Counted from the first letter of the stretch, positions 17,983 to 26,947 are shown. The stretch: DNA of 53,160 bases from Pseudomonadota bacterium (GCA_023387815.1 JAEWHK010000013.1:1-53160); one strand, 5' to 3'. The notes: generated by a model from the letters alone, not told the origin. Translations and numbers: made by a program.

Positions 17983-18981
17983 TCAGAGCTTCACACCGAC
18001 CTTATCGATGTAACCTTTCCAACGCTGAACTTCTTCGCGCATGAACGCTTCAGATTCCTGACGGGTCATCTCGGGCATTAAAGGTGTTCCCTGACTTTCG
18101 AAACGCTCAACGATTGCTGAATCCTTATGACCAACAGACAAAGCGTTATGCAGTTTATCGAGTATTGCGTCCGGTGTCCCGGCCGGTGCCCAGAACGCGT
18201 TCCAGGTAACGATGGATACATCCTTACCCGACAGTTCGGACAGTGTGGGCGTATCGGGAGCCACTGACAATCGCTCTTTGCTGGTGACGGCAATCGCCCG
18301 CAGTCTGCCGGACTGAACCAACGGACCCACGACAGACCAGGCGTCCACGGCAAAAGTCAATACACCGCTGATGACGTCTGACATAACTTGCTGAGAACCA
18401 GATCGGTAAGGCGCGTGCAACAGTTCGCTATGACCAAGAAGATCAGCAATGACCTTGCACGCGATATGGCTGGAGGTACCGGCGCCGTTTGAACCGTAGC
18501 TGTGCTTCTCGGGCTGTTCGTTCACACTTCGCTTGAGGTCTTCATAGTTTTTGATCGGGCTGTCTGCCGATACTACCAGGACAACAGGAACACTGATTGT
18601 TACGCCAATGGTTTTGAAGTCCTTCTCGGGCTCGTATGCCAGCGAAGAATAGACAAAGGGATTGATTGCATAGGTCGTGGCTGTACTGTAAAGCAGGTTG
18701 TACCCGTCCGCATGCGCACGCGCCACGGCGGCTGCGCCAATATTCCCACCTGCACCGGGTCGGTTCTCAATGACGACCGATTTACCCAGTTGTGCACTAA
18801 TGGTTTCCGCCCAAATCCGGCCTGCAATGTCTGTATTGCCGCCAGGAGAGAATGGCACCGTCACCTTGATTGTCTTGTTTGGATACGTTTCATCCGTCTT
18901 TGCCATTGCACGCATTGCCGGCAACGTTGCCAGGGAAAGGCCGGCCATGCCGCCCAGGAAGTTTCTACGATTCAGCTGCAT
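17983..18981 (-). CDS. Bug-family TTT substrate-binding protein, Tat-type signal
   Basis: A 332-aa receptor. The N-terminus MQLNRRNFLGGMAGLSLAT carries a twin-arginine motif, so export by the Tat route is likely, unlike the Sec-type receptor at 8733. KVTVPFSPGGNTDIAGR is the family ligand loop, and the C-terminus VQRWKGYIDKVGVKL is typical. GGAG precedes the ATG. It lies between the deacetylase-like and M20 genes and should deliver the operon's substrate to a TctAB-type permease encoded elsewhere. Confidence 0.92.
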   Translation of the reverse strand: MQLNRRNFLGGMAGLSLATLPAMRAMAKTDETYPNKTIKVTVPFSPGGNTDIAGRIWAETISAQLGKSVVIENRPGAGGNIGAAAVARAHADGYNLLYSTATTYAINPFVYSSLAYEPEKDFKTIGVTISVPVVLVVSADSPIKNYEDLKRSVNEQPEKHSYGSNGAGTSSHIACKVIADLLGHSELLHAPYRSGSQQVMSDVISGVLTFAVDAWSVVGPLVQSGRLRAIAVTSKERLSVAPDTPTLSELSGKDVSIVTWNAFWAPAGTPDAILDKLHNALSVGHKDSAIVERFESQGTPLMPEMTRQESEAFMREEVQRWKGYIDKVGVKL

Positions 18982-19057
18982 ATTAAAATTCTCCGGAAGA
19001 ATGAATCAGAGTAAAAAAGCGAGGCAGGGGATCGACGTTACTGAACATCTTGCGCGC

Positions 19058-19951
19058 TCAGACGTCTGTTGGAAATCGACCGATGTCCGTGGATACGCTG
19101 AAACGCCCCTTGTTGACGGAATTGTTGTGATAACGGGCAATTTCCGCGCTCGTAGCGAACCACACATCGTTGTTCTGAAGGATATGTCGGAACAGACGAT
19201 CCAGAAGCCGAATGCGTGGCGGCCGCCCCGACACCCAGTCGTGAACGGTGATGATCATCAGTCCCCCCGCCTCGCGCGTGGCCTCGAATTCTTCCACCCA
19301 GGTTTCGAAAACGCTATTCGGATTGGCCGGGTGTAACTTGTCGCGACGATTTTCAGTGTAGGCAAAATAAAGAACATCATCGGTCGTCCACTGTGTAGGG
19401 ATCTGTGTGAGGCCGTCGATTTCATAAGGGTGATCAAACCCCATAAGCGTGCTGTCGTACAGAATACCCATGCGCTTGAGCAGAGCCAGGCTCTCGGCAG
19501 TATGCTCAAATGACGGCGAGCGATAGCCCAGATTGCGCAGGCCTGTCTGATGTTCGAATATTTCGATTGTCTGCTTCAGAAAGGCTTCACTGGCTTCAGA
19601 CGACACAGTGTCCAGCCGTTCGTGCAACTGACCATGGTAGCCCACCTCATGACCATTTTGCACCAGTCTGGGCAGCAGGTCTGGATAGGTTTGCGCGACA
19701 ATGCCCGGCACATAAAAACTGCCTTTAATCTCGTGCCGCTCCAGCAGATCCATGATGCGAGTCATCCCTTGACGTGGTCCGTAGCGACGTTGTTCTATTT
19801 CGCTGACACCGCGCTTGGGTTCATGGCGGCTACGCCACAGGTATGGTGACTCGGCATCCACGTCAACAGAGAAGATCACGGCGCATTTTTTCCCTTGGGG
19901 CCATTCATAGGAGGGGAAAGACGTCCGACTGTCCGGGTTCATCGTTAGCAT
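19058..19951 (-). CDS. polysaccharide deacetylase-like enzyme (CE4/PuuE type)
   Basis: A 297-aa NodB-homology enzyme. CAVIFSVDVDAES gives the metal/catalytic aspartates, and HEVGYHGQLHERLD the H-x(4)-H metal pair; YRSPSFEHTAESLALLKRMG is the family's motif 3 region. There is no signal peptide, so a cytoplasmic small-molecule amidase role (as in allantoinase PuuE and related imidases) is more likely than cell-wall work. ATG 19951 is chosen over the TTG at 19960; AAGGT lies 9 bases upstream. It begins just after the SDR gene and belongs to the same operon as the Bug receptor and M20 amidohydrolase, a second sign of amide chemistry. Confidence 0.88.
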   Translation of the reverse strand: MLTMNPDSRTSFPSYEWPQGKKCAVIFSVDVDAESPYLWRSRHEPKRGVSEIEQRRYGPRQGMTRIMDLLERHEIKGSFYVPGIVAQTYPDLLPRLVQNGHEVGYHGQLHERLDTVSSEASEAFLKQTIEIFEHQTGLRNLGYRSPSFEHTAESLALLKRMGILYDSTLMGFDHPYEIDGLTQIPTQWTTDDVLYFAYTENRRDKLHPANPNSVFETWVEEFEATREAGGLMIITVHDWVSGRPPRIRLLDRLFRHILQNNDVWFATSAEIARYHNNSVNKGRFSVSTDIGRFPTDV

Positions 19952-19956
19952 TGTGT

Positions 19957-20733
19957 TCAACCTTTATCTGTTGTGAGTTCCAGGCGACGATTGAGGCTCC
20001 CACCGCCATCCACGGAAATGACCTGCCCGGTAATAAAGGCAGATTGCTCGCTGGCGAGAAACAGGATGCAGTCAGCCAACTCTCCTGGTGCCAGCGTGCG
20101 TCCCATCGGGATCCGTTGTGAAATAGTTTGCAAATGCTCGGGGGGCAGGGAGCCACGTTCTGCATCCTGCGCAATACCGGGACGCACAGCATTCACTCGT
20201 ATACCATTTCGGCCAAGCCGGATGGCGAACATCCGCGTCAGCTGCTCCAGTGCAGCCTTGGAAGCGCCGTAGACAGACCCATTCGTTCGAGCAACCTCGG
20301 AAGCGGCGGACGACACATTCACCACGTTCCCTTGCTTTCCGGATGAAATCCATCGTTTGCCGAAAGCCTGCATAAATGCCAGAGGGGCCAGGGTGTTGAT
20401 ATTGAATATGCGCGCGCACTGTTCTGGATCGGATGTCAACAAATCGTGAAACGGATAAATGCCCGCATTGTTTACCAATACATCGGGCAATTCATCGTCT
20501 GTCAGGCTGTCTACCCATTGATGAATTTCTTTGCTGTCGGACAGATCAAGTTCGTGAAATGAATATGACGTTTCTGGTTGCAGTACAGATTTCAGTCTGT
20601 CCGTCATACCTACGTAATCACTCAGCATGAGTGTTGCACCTGAACGGGCGAAAGCCTGTGATACCTCGAGGCCAAGCAAGCCGGTAGCGCCGGATACAAG
20701 CACGCGTTTCTCTGTGAAAGAATGGTTCAACAT
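19957..20733 (-). CDS. short-chain dehydrogenase/reductase (SDR)
   Basis: A 258-aa SDR. The nucleotide loop reads SGATGLLGLEV, with LLG in place of the usual GIG; NNAG and the catalytic set S-x(12)-Y-x-x-x-K (SSAASEV...YGASK) are intact, and FITGQVISVDGGGSLNRR closes the protein. GGAGG precedes the ATG. Its start overlaps the end of the ketopantoate-reductase-like gene by 7 bases. It probably carries out a redox step in the same pathway. The substrate is not deducible. Confidence 0.9.
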   Translation of the reverse strand: MLNHSFTEKRVLVSGATGLLGLEVSQAFARSGATLMLSDYVGMTDRLKSVLQPETSYSFHELDLSDSKEIHQWVDSLTDDELPDVLVNNAGIYPFHDLLTSDPEQCARIFNINTLAPLAFMQAFGKRWISSGKQGNVVNVSSAASEVARTNGSVYGASKAALEQLTRMFAIRLGRNGIRVNAVRPGIAQDAERGSLPPEHLQTISQRIPMGRTLAPGELADCILFLASEQSAFITGQVISVDGGGSLNRRLELTTDKG

Positions 20734-21767
20734 GTGACGACCTCCAGCAGTTCAAGCGCATTGTCTGGGCTGGCCGGGCGCTGACCCATTTCAATTTCGC
20801 GGATCATACTGACCAGGTGCTCAACTATCGGGGCCTGCATACCCATTTTCTGTGCGTGCAGAACAACGTCTGTTATCTGCGGATCGACTTCAGTAGGGCG
20901 ATGGCGTACATGCAAGTCGCGCCAAATGCCACTATGCGGCTTGGCTACCCACGCAGTACGACAGTGATGCGCAATATTGTCCAGCCCTTGACGTACTTGA
21001 TTCCGTGTTGTCACATGCATGAAACTGTCCGGGCTGAAACCGTCAAAGGACTCCGGCTGTACACCTACAGCATCTGCCACGCCCAAAACCTCCTCGGCCA
21101 GCGCCCGCCACAGCGGTTCAAGGTTCGGATTCTCGAATTGCTCGGCCATCGGCTCATTGCTCATTGCTGTGACAAAAAGCATCGCGCCCAGACAAACTTT
21201 GCTCCATTTGAAACCTTGCAGGTTTTCGGTATAGCGGGTGTCCGGAAATGCATGGGAAAGCAAGGAAAATGCATCGTTAGCGTGACGCGCAGAATCCTCG
21301 GAGTATGCACCGACCAGGATGCTGCCTTTGCCACCGTACTGTATACGGCCTGGCTCAAGATAATCGGCAGCAAAGTTCACATGCGCACCAACCGTACGCC
21401 CTGCTCCAACAATGTCTGCAACACGATGTTCAGTCAGCCCATTTTGCATGGAAAGTACCCAGCCGTCCGGATGCAAATAGGGTTTCAGCATTTGCGTAGC
21501 GGCTGCGGTGTGCTGACCTTTGACACATAGGATGATGCGTGTGTACTGATCGCGTAATTGATCGGGTGTACACGCATTGACTATTGTGTGGGTACTTGTG
21601 CCATCCGGGCCGACCAGCTCAAGTCCGGATGTTCGTATGCGATCAATATGCGGTTCAACGATATCGACCAGCAGGACGCGTTCGCCGGCACGAACCAGTT
21701 CACTTGCCACGACACCGCCAATGGCACCGCCTCCCCAGATAATCGTCTCATTGATCGGTATTTTCAT
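20727..21767 (-). CDS. ketopantoate reductase-like oxidoreductase (PanE/ApbA family)
   Basis: A 346-aa protein with the N-terminal Rossmann motif WGGGAIGGVVASELVRAG, a second-strand aspartate (LLVDIVEPH), a CVKGQHT segment and a C-terminal ApbA helical domain. Family members reduce 2-ketopantoate with NADPH, but many paralogues in catabolic operons act on other 2-keto or hydroxy acids. As the first gene of a five-gene operon with an SDR, two amide-hydrolase types and a Bug receptor, a catabolic role is more likely than pantothenate synthesis. It is divergent from a LysR gene across a strong inverted repeat. Confidence 0.88.
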   Translation of the reverse strand: MKIPINETIIWGGGAIGGVVASELVRAGERVLLVDIVEPHIDRIRTSGLELVGPDGTSTHTIVNACTPDQLRDQYTRIILCVKGQHTAAATQMLKPYLHPDGWVLSMQNGLTEHRVADIVGAGRTVGAHVNFAADYLEPGRIQYGGKGSILVGAYSEDSARHANDAFSLLSHAFPDTRYTENLQGFKWSKVCLGAMLFVTAMSNEPMAEQFENPNLEPLWRALAEEVLGVADAVGVQPESFDGFSPDSFMHVTTRNQVRQGLDNIAHHCRTAWVAKPHSGIWRDLHVRHRPTEVDPQITDVVLHAQKMGMQAPIVEHLVSMIREIEMGQRPASPDNALELLEVVTC

Positions 21768-21859
21768 GTTGCGATGTTTCCTTGCATACAGTGACTGAGT
21801 TATTACATTTGCAATCTATGATGGGATACGGGAATAGGAAAGTCAATTTCGAAAAAATG

Positions 21860-21890
21860 CCGATTACTTGTATAAAATGCAAGTAATCGG
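21860..21890. promoter_or_regulatory. 11-bp perfect inverted repeat, candidate LysR site
   Basis: CCGATTACTTG (21860-21870) and its exact complement CAAGTAATCGG (21880-21890) flank a nine-base AT-rich spacer (TATAAAATG). The site lies between the divergent ketopantoate-reductase-like gene (93 bases away) and the LysR gene (55 bases away). LysR proteins bind dyads of this size with a T-N11-A core in such shared promoters. TATAAA in the spacer could be the -10 box of the LysR gene, fitting autorepression. Confidence 0.7.
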
Positions 21891-21944
21891 CCGGTTGTAT
21901 ATGGCTCTTTCCTTTGGCGAGCATTGGCTCGCGGAGAACCAATC

Positions 21945-22865
21945 ATGAATATTCGTGGCCTTGAAGCCTTGCATGCACTGGTGCGTGGCGGCGGCATTGC
22001 AGCGGCGGCAAAGCAGATGTATCGGACACAACCGCAGGTCAGTCGCATGCTATCGCAGCTCGAAGAAGACGTTGGCTTTCCGCTATTGCGCAAGGAAGGC
22101 AGACGCCTGGTGCTGACTCCCGATGGATCTGAGTTCTATCGGCGCATGATCGGCCTGCTTGAACACAAAGACGCTTTGCAGACGTATGCGGAAAACATTC
22201 GTCTGAACCGGGCTCATCGTCTGCATGTTGTTGTTGCCAATCACATGGTGGAAGGCTTCCTGCTGGATACAGTCATTCGAGCTCATGCGCAACGTCCAGA
22301 ATTGTCTATCAGCATCAATACGCGCATGCCGCTCATGCCCCAGTCCACGCTGGGAGGCGAGGGGTTTGATATGGCGCTGGCGCAGCTGCCCATCGACCAT
22401 CCTGCATTGGATGCAGTTCAATTACTCACGCTGGATATGGTGGCAATCGCACCGCCTGGCCATCGGTTTGAGCGCCTGGAAGTCGTACGCGTGCAGGACT
22501 TTGAAGACGAACCATACGTATCGCTGCCGCCGCGCAGCGTGCTGCGGGGCCGATCCGAGCAAGTGCTCAATACCTTGCGCAAACGGCCATATCATCAGTT
22601 CGAAGCCTCTTTCGCCTCCATGACATGCCATCTGGTAGCGGGAGGCTGTGGCGTAGCGCTCGCCGACCCGCTCATTGCGCTATCGCAACATCATCGAGGA
22701 CTGGTCATACGTCGCTTCGAACCGGCCATCGCTCTTAATTATGGACTGGCATTCCCCACCGATCAGGATCGCAGCGAAACGTGTCAGTACTTTGAAGAAG
22801 TGATTCGGCAGGTACTGGCGGAAAAGGTGAGCACCCTGCATAATGTCTTGAATATCCGTCCATGA
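21945..22865 (+). CDS. LysR-family transcriptional regulator
   Basis: A 306-aa regulator with an N-terminal winged helix (residues 1-60: GLEALHALVRGGGIAAAAKQ and QPQVSRMLSQLEEDVGFPLL) and a substrate-binding effector domain (about 90-300). GGAG lies before the ATG at 21945, which I prefer over one seven codons upstream. It should control the divergent operon that carries the Bug receptor and the amide-hydrolase-type enzymes through the dyad at 21860-21890. The effector is probably the imported acid or a metabolite of it. Confidence 0.92.
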   Translation: MNIRGLEALHALVRGGGIAAAAKQMYRTQPQVSRMLSQLEEDVGFPLLRKEGRRLVLTPDGSEFYRRMIGLLEHKDALQTYAENIRLNRAHRLHVVVANHMVEGFLLDTVIRAHAQRPELSISINTRMPLMPQSTLGGEGFDMALAQLPIDHPALDAVQLLTLDMVAIAPPGHRFERLEVVRVQDFEDEPYVSLPPRSVLRGRSEQVLNTLRKRPYHQFEASFASMTCHLVAGGCGVALADPLIALSQHHRGLVIRRFEPAIALNYGLAFPTDQDRSETCQYFEEVIRQVLAEKVSTLHNVLNIRP

Positions 22866-22941
22866 GGATCCGGTGTGCAAGTCTCATTTCATTTGGAGGG
22901 ATATCGCAGAAGTGATGCACAGAATAGGAGCCGTGAACATT

Positions 22942-23715
22942 ATGAAAAAATGCCATATCGCACCAGGCGTATCCGCTGCCAATTCATTGGAACAAGCATT
23001 GCGCAACGCCGGTCGCAGCGACAAAGTACTGACCTTTTCCGATGACCTGAGCTGCGGACCCATTTCACCTGAAAACACGGAAACTCGTGCGGCATGGTGG
23101 CAATCCCAGGGAGGATGGCCGGAAGATCGTAATGACCTTGACACCTTTTGGAATCAGATTGATAACACAGAAGATGAAATTGTGATCTGGTACGGCCGGC
23201 ATTCTGCGCGCGAACTGGCATTTTGCCTGGCCTGGGCTGCAAGAATGAGAGACAGACCGTATAAAGTTATTGATGTGACGGGTCTGCGCGTACCAGGCCA
23301 TCAACTTAGGGACGGTTTAACGCCCCCCTTGAAGGCAGTAGCAGTCGCGCCGCCCGAAGGGTTGGAAACGTTGTTCGATCGCGAAGAAACGTTGCCGGAA
23401 AGCGTGCTGACCACGCGACAAAAAGAATGGGACTCCCTGAAAGGAGAGAACGCGCCTTATCGCATCGTTACGCAATCTGGTCTGAAATCAGTTCCCCTGG
23501 AACATTACGATCAGTTCCTGCTCAACGAAACCACAACTGACTGGCAAAAGCTGGATTTCGTCATCGGGAAAACGCTGTGGCGAATGAGAGAACCCTATTT
23601 TCAGGTATCTGATGGAACCTTGCTTAATCGCGCTATTGCACTTGTCAACACCGACAAACTCATCGCCAGCGGCAACCCTTACGATATGAAAACATGCCAA
23701 ATTCGCTTGTCATAG
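22942..23715 (+). CDS. DUF1835/DUF3658 domain protein
   Basis: A 257-aa protein starting MKKCHIAPGVSAANSL, with VLTFSDDLSCGPI and EIVIWYGRHSARELAF, as in DUF1835 proteins. The C-terminal part (YDQFLLNETTTDWQKLDFVIGKTLW... split pattern) matches the associated DUF3658 domain. The function of these domains is unknown. An AGGAG lies 11 bases before the chosen ATG; the frame is open for 23 more codons upstream. It follows the LysR gene by 76 bases on the same strand, but a functional link is not evident. Confidence 0.75.
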   Translation: MKKCHIAPGVSAANSLEQALRNAGRSDKVLTFSDDLSCGPISPENTETRAAWWQSQGGWPEDRNDLDTFWNQIDNTEDEIVIWYGRHSARELAFCLAWAARMRDRPYKVIDVTGLRVPGHQLRDGLTPPLKAVAVAPPEGLETLFDREETLPESVLTTRQKEWDSLKGENAPYRIVTQSGLKSVPLEHYDQFLLNETTTDWQKLDFVIGKTLWRMREPYFQVSDGTLLNRAIALVNTDKLIASGNPYDMKTCQIRLS

Positions 23716-23762
23716 TTTGACGTTAAATTTCAGTCGCGCTAGCAGGTAGTCTGAATCTATTT

Positions 23763-24131
23763 CTACGATTCACTCAAAGACGACTTCAAATAATCCCGCA
23801 ATACGTTGGCATGATTGTGCGATTCGTCCTTCGTTGCAGATAACAAGGTGACCGTTCCGTGTCTGGCCTTGTCCTGCAATTGCTTGACGGCGTCCTGCTC
23901 TTTGTCCAGTTCAGCGCAATAGCGCTTCGTGAATTCACTCCAACGGGTCCTGTCCTCATGAAACCATTTGCGCAGATCGCTGCTTGGCGTGATGTCCTTG
24001 AGCCAGAGATCGTATTTCAGATCCGCCTTTTTCACGCCCCGCGGCCACAGACGATCCACCAGTACCCGATAGCCGTCACTTGCTGCCGGATCATCATAAA
24101 CGCGCTTGACCTGAATAGCATTCTTTTTCAT
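23763..24131 (-). CDS. DUF488 family protein (YeaO-like)
   Basis: A 122-aa protein with RVYDDPAASDGYRVLVDRLW and PRGVKKADLKYDLWLKDI, the hallmark of the DUF488/YeaO family, ending after the VTLLSATKDESHNHA segment. AAGGA lies 8 bases before ATG 24131. The family is widespread and uncharacterised. It is monocistronic, convergent with the DUF1835 gene and followed upstream by a 183-base gap in which I see no gene. Confidence 0.85.
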   Translation of the reverse strand: MKKNAIQVKRVYDDPAASDGYRVLVDRLWPRGVKKADLKYDLWLKDITPSSDLRKWFHEDRTRWSEFTKRYCAELDKEQDAVKQLQDKARHGTVTLLSATKDESHNHANVLRDYLKSSLSES

Positions 24132-24314
24132 CGAAGCGTCCTTCATATTCCTGACTGCCCGCACCAGAGTGCAAGCCTGTCACCATCTTACCGCGAACAA
24201 CGAAGGATTGCAGGACGAATCGATTACGGATGACGTGGCCGGTTGACTTGCGCGATGACGACACACGCGCCAGGCCTGCCTGCGGCCAACTGCATGATCG
24301 TATTGCAACTGTGT

Positions 24315-24896
24315 TTACAGCTGCTTCTGTGCGGCTTCGCGGATTTGCGCGTAAAGATTATTCCCATGCGCGTCGATCCCTACCGTGACCGGCCCCAGCC
24401 CTTTGACTCTCAGTCTGACCACGCGATAATGGGTCAGCATATCGCGCCAGCCCACTTCCAGCACGTCTTCGATCGCTTCGCTCAGCAGGGTGCACCCGCC
24501 ACCAAGAAAAGACAGATATACGCAGCCCGCTTCCTGCATGGCTTGCGCGCTTGCCTCGTCCAGCCCACCTTTACCGCCTGTCGCATGCAATTTCAGCTCG
24601 CGGATCAGCCGCGGCATATGCGGGTTAAAACGCGTACTCGTCGTCGGATTGATATAAAGAATCTCAAACTGTCCATCGGTTTCCCTGCTGTAGCTTCCCA
24701 AATGAAATAAGGAGGCGCCTTGCAGGTTCATCGGAAAGTCTTCCTTCTGGTCCAGACAATCCAGAAATCTTGCATGAGTTGGCAGCCCCGCGGTAATAAT
24801 GATTTCACCGTCAATAATGACCTGGTCACCGGCTCGCAACGTACGCGCATCCGAGGCGGTCAGCGGAAAAGTCATGCGATGGGTAGTGATGCTCAT
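24315..24896 (-). CDS. Fe-S hydro-lyase beta subunit (tartrate dehydratase/class I fumarase)
   Basis: A 193-aa protein matching the C-terminal domain of class I fumarases and TtdB: LRAGDQVIIDGEIIITAGLPTHAR (pattern), the NPTTSTRFNPHMPRLIREL substrate region and TGGKGGL. GGAG lies 8 bases before the ATG, inside the end of the alpha gene, and the two genes are 6 bases apart. With the alpha subunit it would form an oxygen-sensitive 4Fe-4S dehydratase acting on a C4 hydroxy-dicarboxylate. Tartrate versus malate/fumarate cannot be told with certainty from sequence. Confidence 0.88.
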   Translation of the reverse strand: MSITTHRMTFPLTASDARTLRAGDQVIIDGEIIITAGLPTHARFLDCLDQKEDFPMNLQGASLFHLGSYSRETDGQFEILYINPTTSTRFNPHMPRLIRELKLHATGGKGGLDEASAQAMQEAGCVYLSFLGGGCTLLSEAIEDVLEVGWRDMLTHYRVVRLRVKGLGPVTVGIDAHGNNLYAQIREAAQKQL

Positions 24897-24902
24897 TTCC
24901 GT

Positions 24903-25772
24903 TCACTCCAGGATTTCGACACGACCGTCGTTATAACAGCGCGCGCGGGTGCGCCGGTTGATCCAGCAGTTGAAACAGACCGCCACCGGCGTGAAGCCAT
25001 GCCCTGCCGAATAATTGATATGTACGGCCATGGAAGTGCTGTCACCACCGGTTCCCATCGGCCCGAAACCCGTCTTATTGATTCGTTCCAGCAATCGCGC
25101 TTCCATCTCGACCAGGATTGGCTCGCTGTTGACCGTGCCGATTTTTCGCAGCGTTGCTTCCTTGGCCATTTTCGCGGCATAGTCAAACGAGCCGCCGATG
25201 CCCACACCAATGACCACAGGAGGACAGGGTTGAGAGCCGGCCTTCAGAACGGTTTCCATCACGAAGTTTTCTATTGTCGGCAAGTCGGGAAAGCTGAATA
25301 TCTCCAGCGCGGCCCATCGTCCCGAACCTAGTGCTTTGGGCGAACAGGTGATATCGATGTAATCGGCACCGTCCACCAGATCGAAGGTGGTAATCGGCAT
25401 CCCCTTACCCTTGTAGCCGCGCTCCAGCGTCAGAGGATTGGTCACATGAGGAAGTAAAGGCGGATCCATCGTCGCGACCAGTTCCGCAAAGCCGTCTTCG
25501 ATCGCCTGTTTCACATTTCCATCAAAACGTGCCTGCGTGCCAATCTGCATGAAATAGACAGGTACCCCAGAGTCGGAACAGACCAGCGATTGCTTACGGC
25601 GCGCTGCATCAGCGCTCTCGATCATGATCTGCAATGTCTTGCGCCCCGTTTCATTGGACTCCCGCTCCTCTGCCTGCACTAATGCCTGGCGCGTGTCGTC
25701 AGGAATCTGCTTCAGGGAACGTTCGTAGAGTTGCGCGGTAACCTGTTTGATCAATTCATATGTAATAGCCAT
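24903..25772 (-). CDS. Fe-S hydro-lyase alpha subunit (tartrate dehydratase/class I fumarase)
   Basis: A 289-aa protein with cysteines C65 (LVCSDSGVP), C183 (QPCPPVVIGVGIGGSFD) and C266/C269 (VCFNCW), the set that holds the catalytic 4Fe-4S cluster in TtdA and class I fumarases. GPMGTGGDSTSMAVHI is also characteristic. The length and two-gene layout fit L-tartrate dehydratase TtdAB and two-subunit fumarases alike. It lies 15 bases after the ketopantoate-reductase-like gene and 6 before the beta gene. The remnant of a Bug carboxylate receptor upstream supports uptake and dehydration of a hydroxy-dicarboxylate. Confidence 0.9.
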   Translation of the reverse strand: MAITYELIKQVTAQLYERSLKQIPDDTRQALVQAEERESNETGRKTLQIMIESADAARRKQSLVCSDSGVPVYFMQIGTQARFDGNVKQAIEDGFAELVATMDPPLLPHVTNPLTLERGYKGKGMPITTFDLVDGADYIDITCSPKALGSGRWAALEIFSFPDLPTIENFVMETVLKAGSQPCPPVVIGVGIGGSFDYAAKMAKEATLRKIGTVNSEPILVEMEARLLERINKTGFGPMGTGGDSTSMAVHINYSAGHGFTPVAVCFNCWINRRTRARCYNDGRVEILE

Positions 25773-25787
25773 GAGTAGCGATATCTC

Positions 25788-26801
25788 TTATTGTTTAAGC
25801 AGCCCGAAAGTCTGGGCGCGCATGCGTGCCAAGGCATATATTGTTGAAGCAATCGGAGTCTCGACCCCGAGTGATCGGGCCACTTCCACAAAGGCGCCTA
25901 CAATCGCCTGAACCTCAACAGGCCTTGCCGCTTCGGCATCCTGCAGCATGGATGTTTTGACATTGCCAAGTTTGCGGGTCGTCGCAAGCCTAGCCTCGGG
26001 CGTCACGCCAATCGCCAGGCCGAGCGCGGACCCCACTGCGATCACTTCATTCATCAAGTCAACAAACATGCGATAAATATCCGGATCATCAATCATCAGG
26101 TCCGTGGACGAACCAGTAAGCAGGCTCACGGGATTGAAACAGACATTGCCCAACAGTTTTTCCCAGACAGCGCGTCGTATTTCATCTGTGGGTTCTGCGG
26201 CAAGGCCAGCGGCGTTAAATAGTGCCACCACTCTTTCCAGTCTATCTGTTTGCTTGCTGTCAGCCGAAGAGACCCCGATTTCACCCAGTACCAGTCGGGT
26301 GCCCGAGCTGTGATGCGATACGCCGGGTTCCGGGCTGTAGCATGAGGGGTACACGACGCTACCGATTACGCGTTTGCTGTCGATCGCCTTTTCAATAGTG
26401 CCGTCCGGGTCGACCGAGTCAAGGCGGGATGGCAAACCAAAGTCAGCCATCCCCTGACTGAACCACCATGGGATGCCATTAATGGCAGGGATCACCATCG
26501 TGTCCTCGTGGCACAGCGACGTTACTAGGGGCGCAATGTCTGCCAGCGAGTGAGCCTTGACCGCAACGATGACAACATCCTGCACCCCCAGCGCCTGCGG
26601 ATCAGACGTCGCATTGACTTTGGCCACCAGGCGCTTATCTCCTTCTTCCAGTATCCACCCACGCGTCTGAATGGATTGCAGCGTTTTGCCGCGCGCCAGC
26701 ACACTGACCTTCGCGCCGCTATCAGCCAGTCTGACGCCAAGGTATCCACCAATGGCACCGGCACCAATCACGCATACTTTTACTTCGCTTTGATCGCTCA
26801 T
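25788..26801 (-). CDS. 2-dehydropantoate 2-reductase family protein
   Basis: A 337-aa PanE/ApbA-family enzyme: VCVIGAGAIGGYLGVRLA nucleotide loop, VVIVAVKAHSL, KLLGNVCFNPVSLLTGS in the C-terminal domain. AAGGA precedes the ATG. It heads a three-gene operon with the two hydro-lyase subunits. Paralogues in such settings probably oxidise or reduce a hydroxy acid related to the dehydratase substrate. True pantothenate synthesis is possible but less likely, because this window has another PanE-like gene, also in a catabolic operon. Confidence 0.9.
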   Translation of the reverse strand: MSDQSEVKVCVIGAGAIGGYLGVRLADSGAKVSVLARGKTLQSIQTRGWILEEGDKRLVAKVNATSDPQALGVQDVVIVAVKAHSLADIAPLVTSLCHEDTMVIPAINGIPWWFSQGMADFGLPSRLDSVDPDGTIEKAIDSKRVIGSVVYPSCYSPEPGVSHHSSGTRLVLGEIGVSSADSKQTDRLERVVALFNAAGLAAEPTDEIRRAVWEKLLGNVCFNPVSLLTGSSTDLMIDDPDIYRMFVDLMNEVIAVGSALGLAIGVTPEARLATTRKLGNVKTSMLQDAEAARPVEVQAIVGAFVEVARSLGVETPIASTIYALARMRAQTFGLLKQ

Positions 26802-26947
26802 ATTTTCCTTCCGATATCACATCCATATGGCAAGCGTCATCATCACAGTACGCAAGGGATGTCCAGCAAAATTACATCTGAATAGCTTTTCTTTAATGTC
26901 AATAAATCATATTATTGACCTTTTAGCGCAAAATGCAAACCGAAACT

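Noticed and set aside
20817..21530. 237-codon plus-strand frame opposite the ketopantoate-reductase-like gene
   Set aside because: Shadow frame without start signal or recognisable motif.
16749..22865. Capsule or peptidoglycan modification operon, suggested by the polysaccharide deacetylase
   Set aside because: The enzyme lacks a signal peptide, and all neighbours are small-molecule uptake or catabolic proteins.
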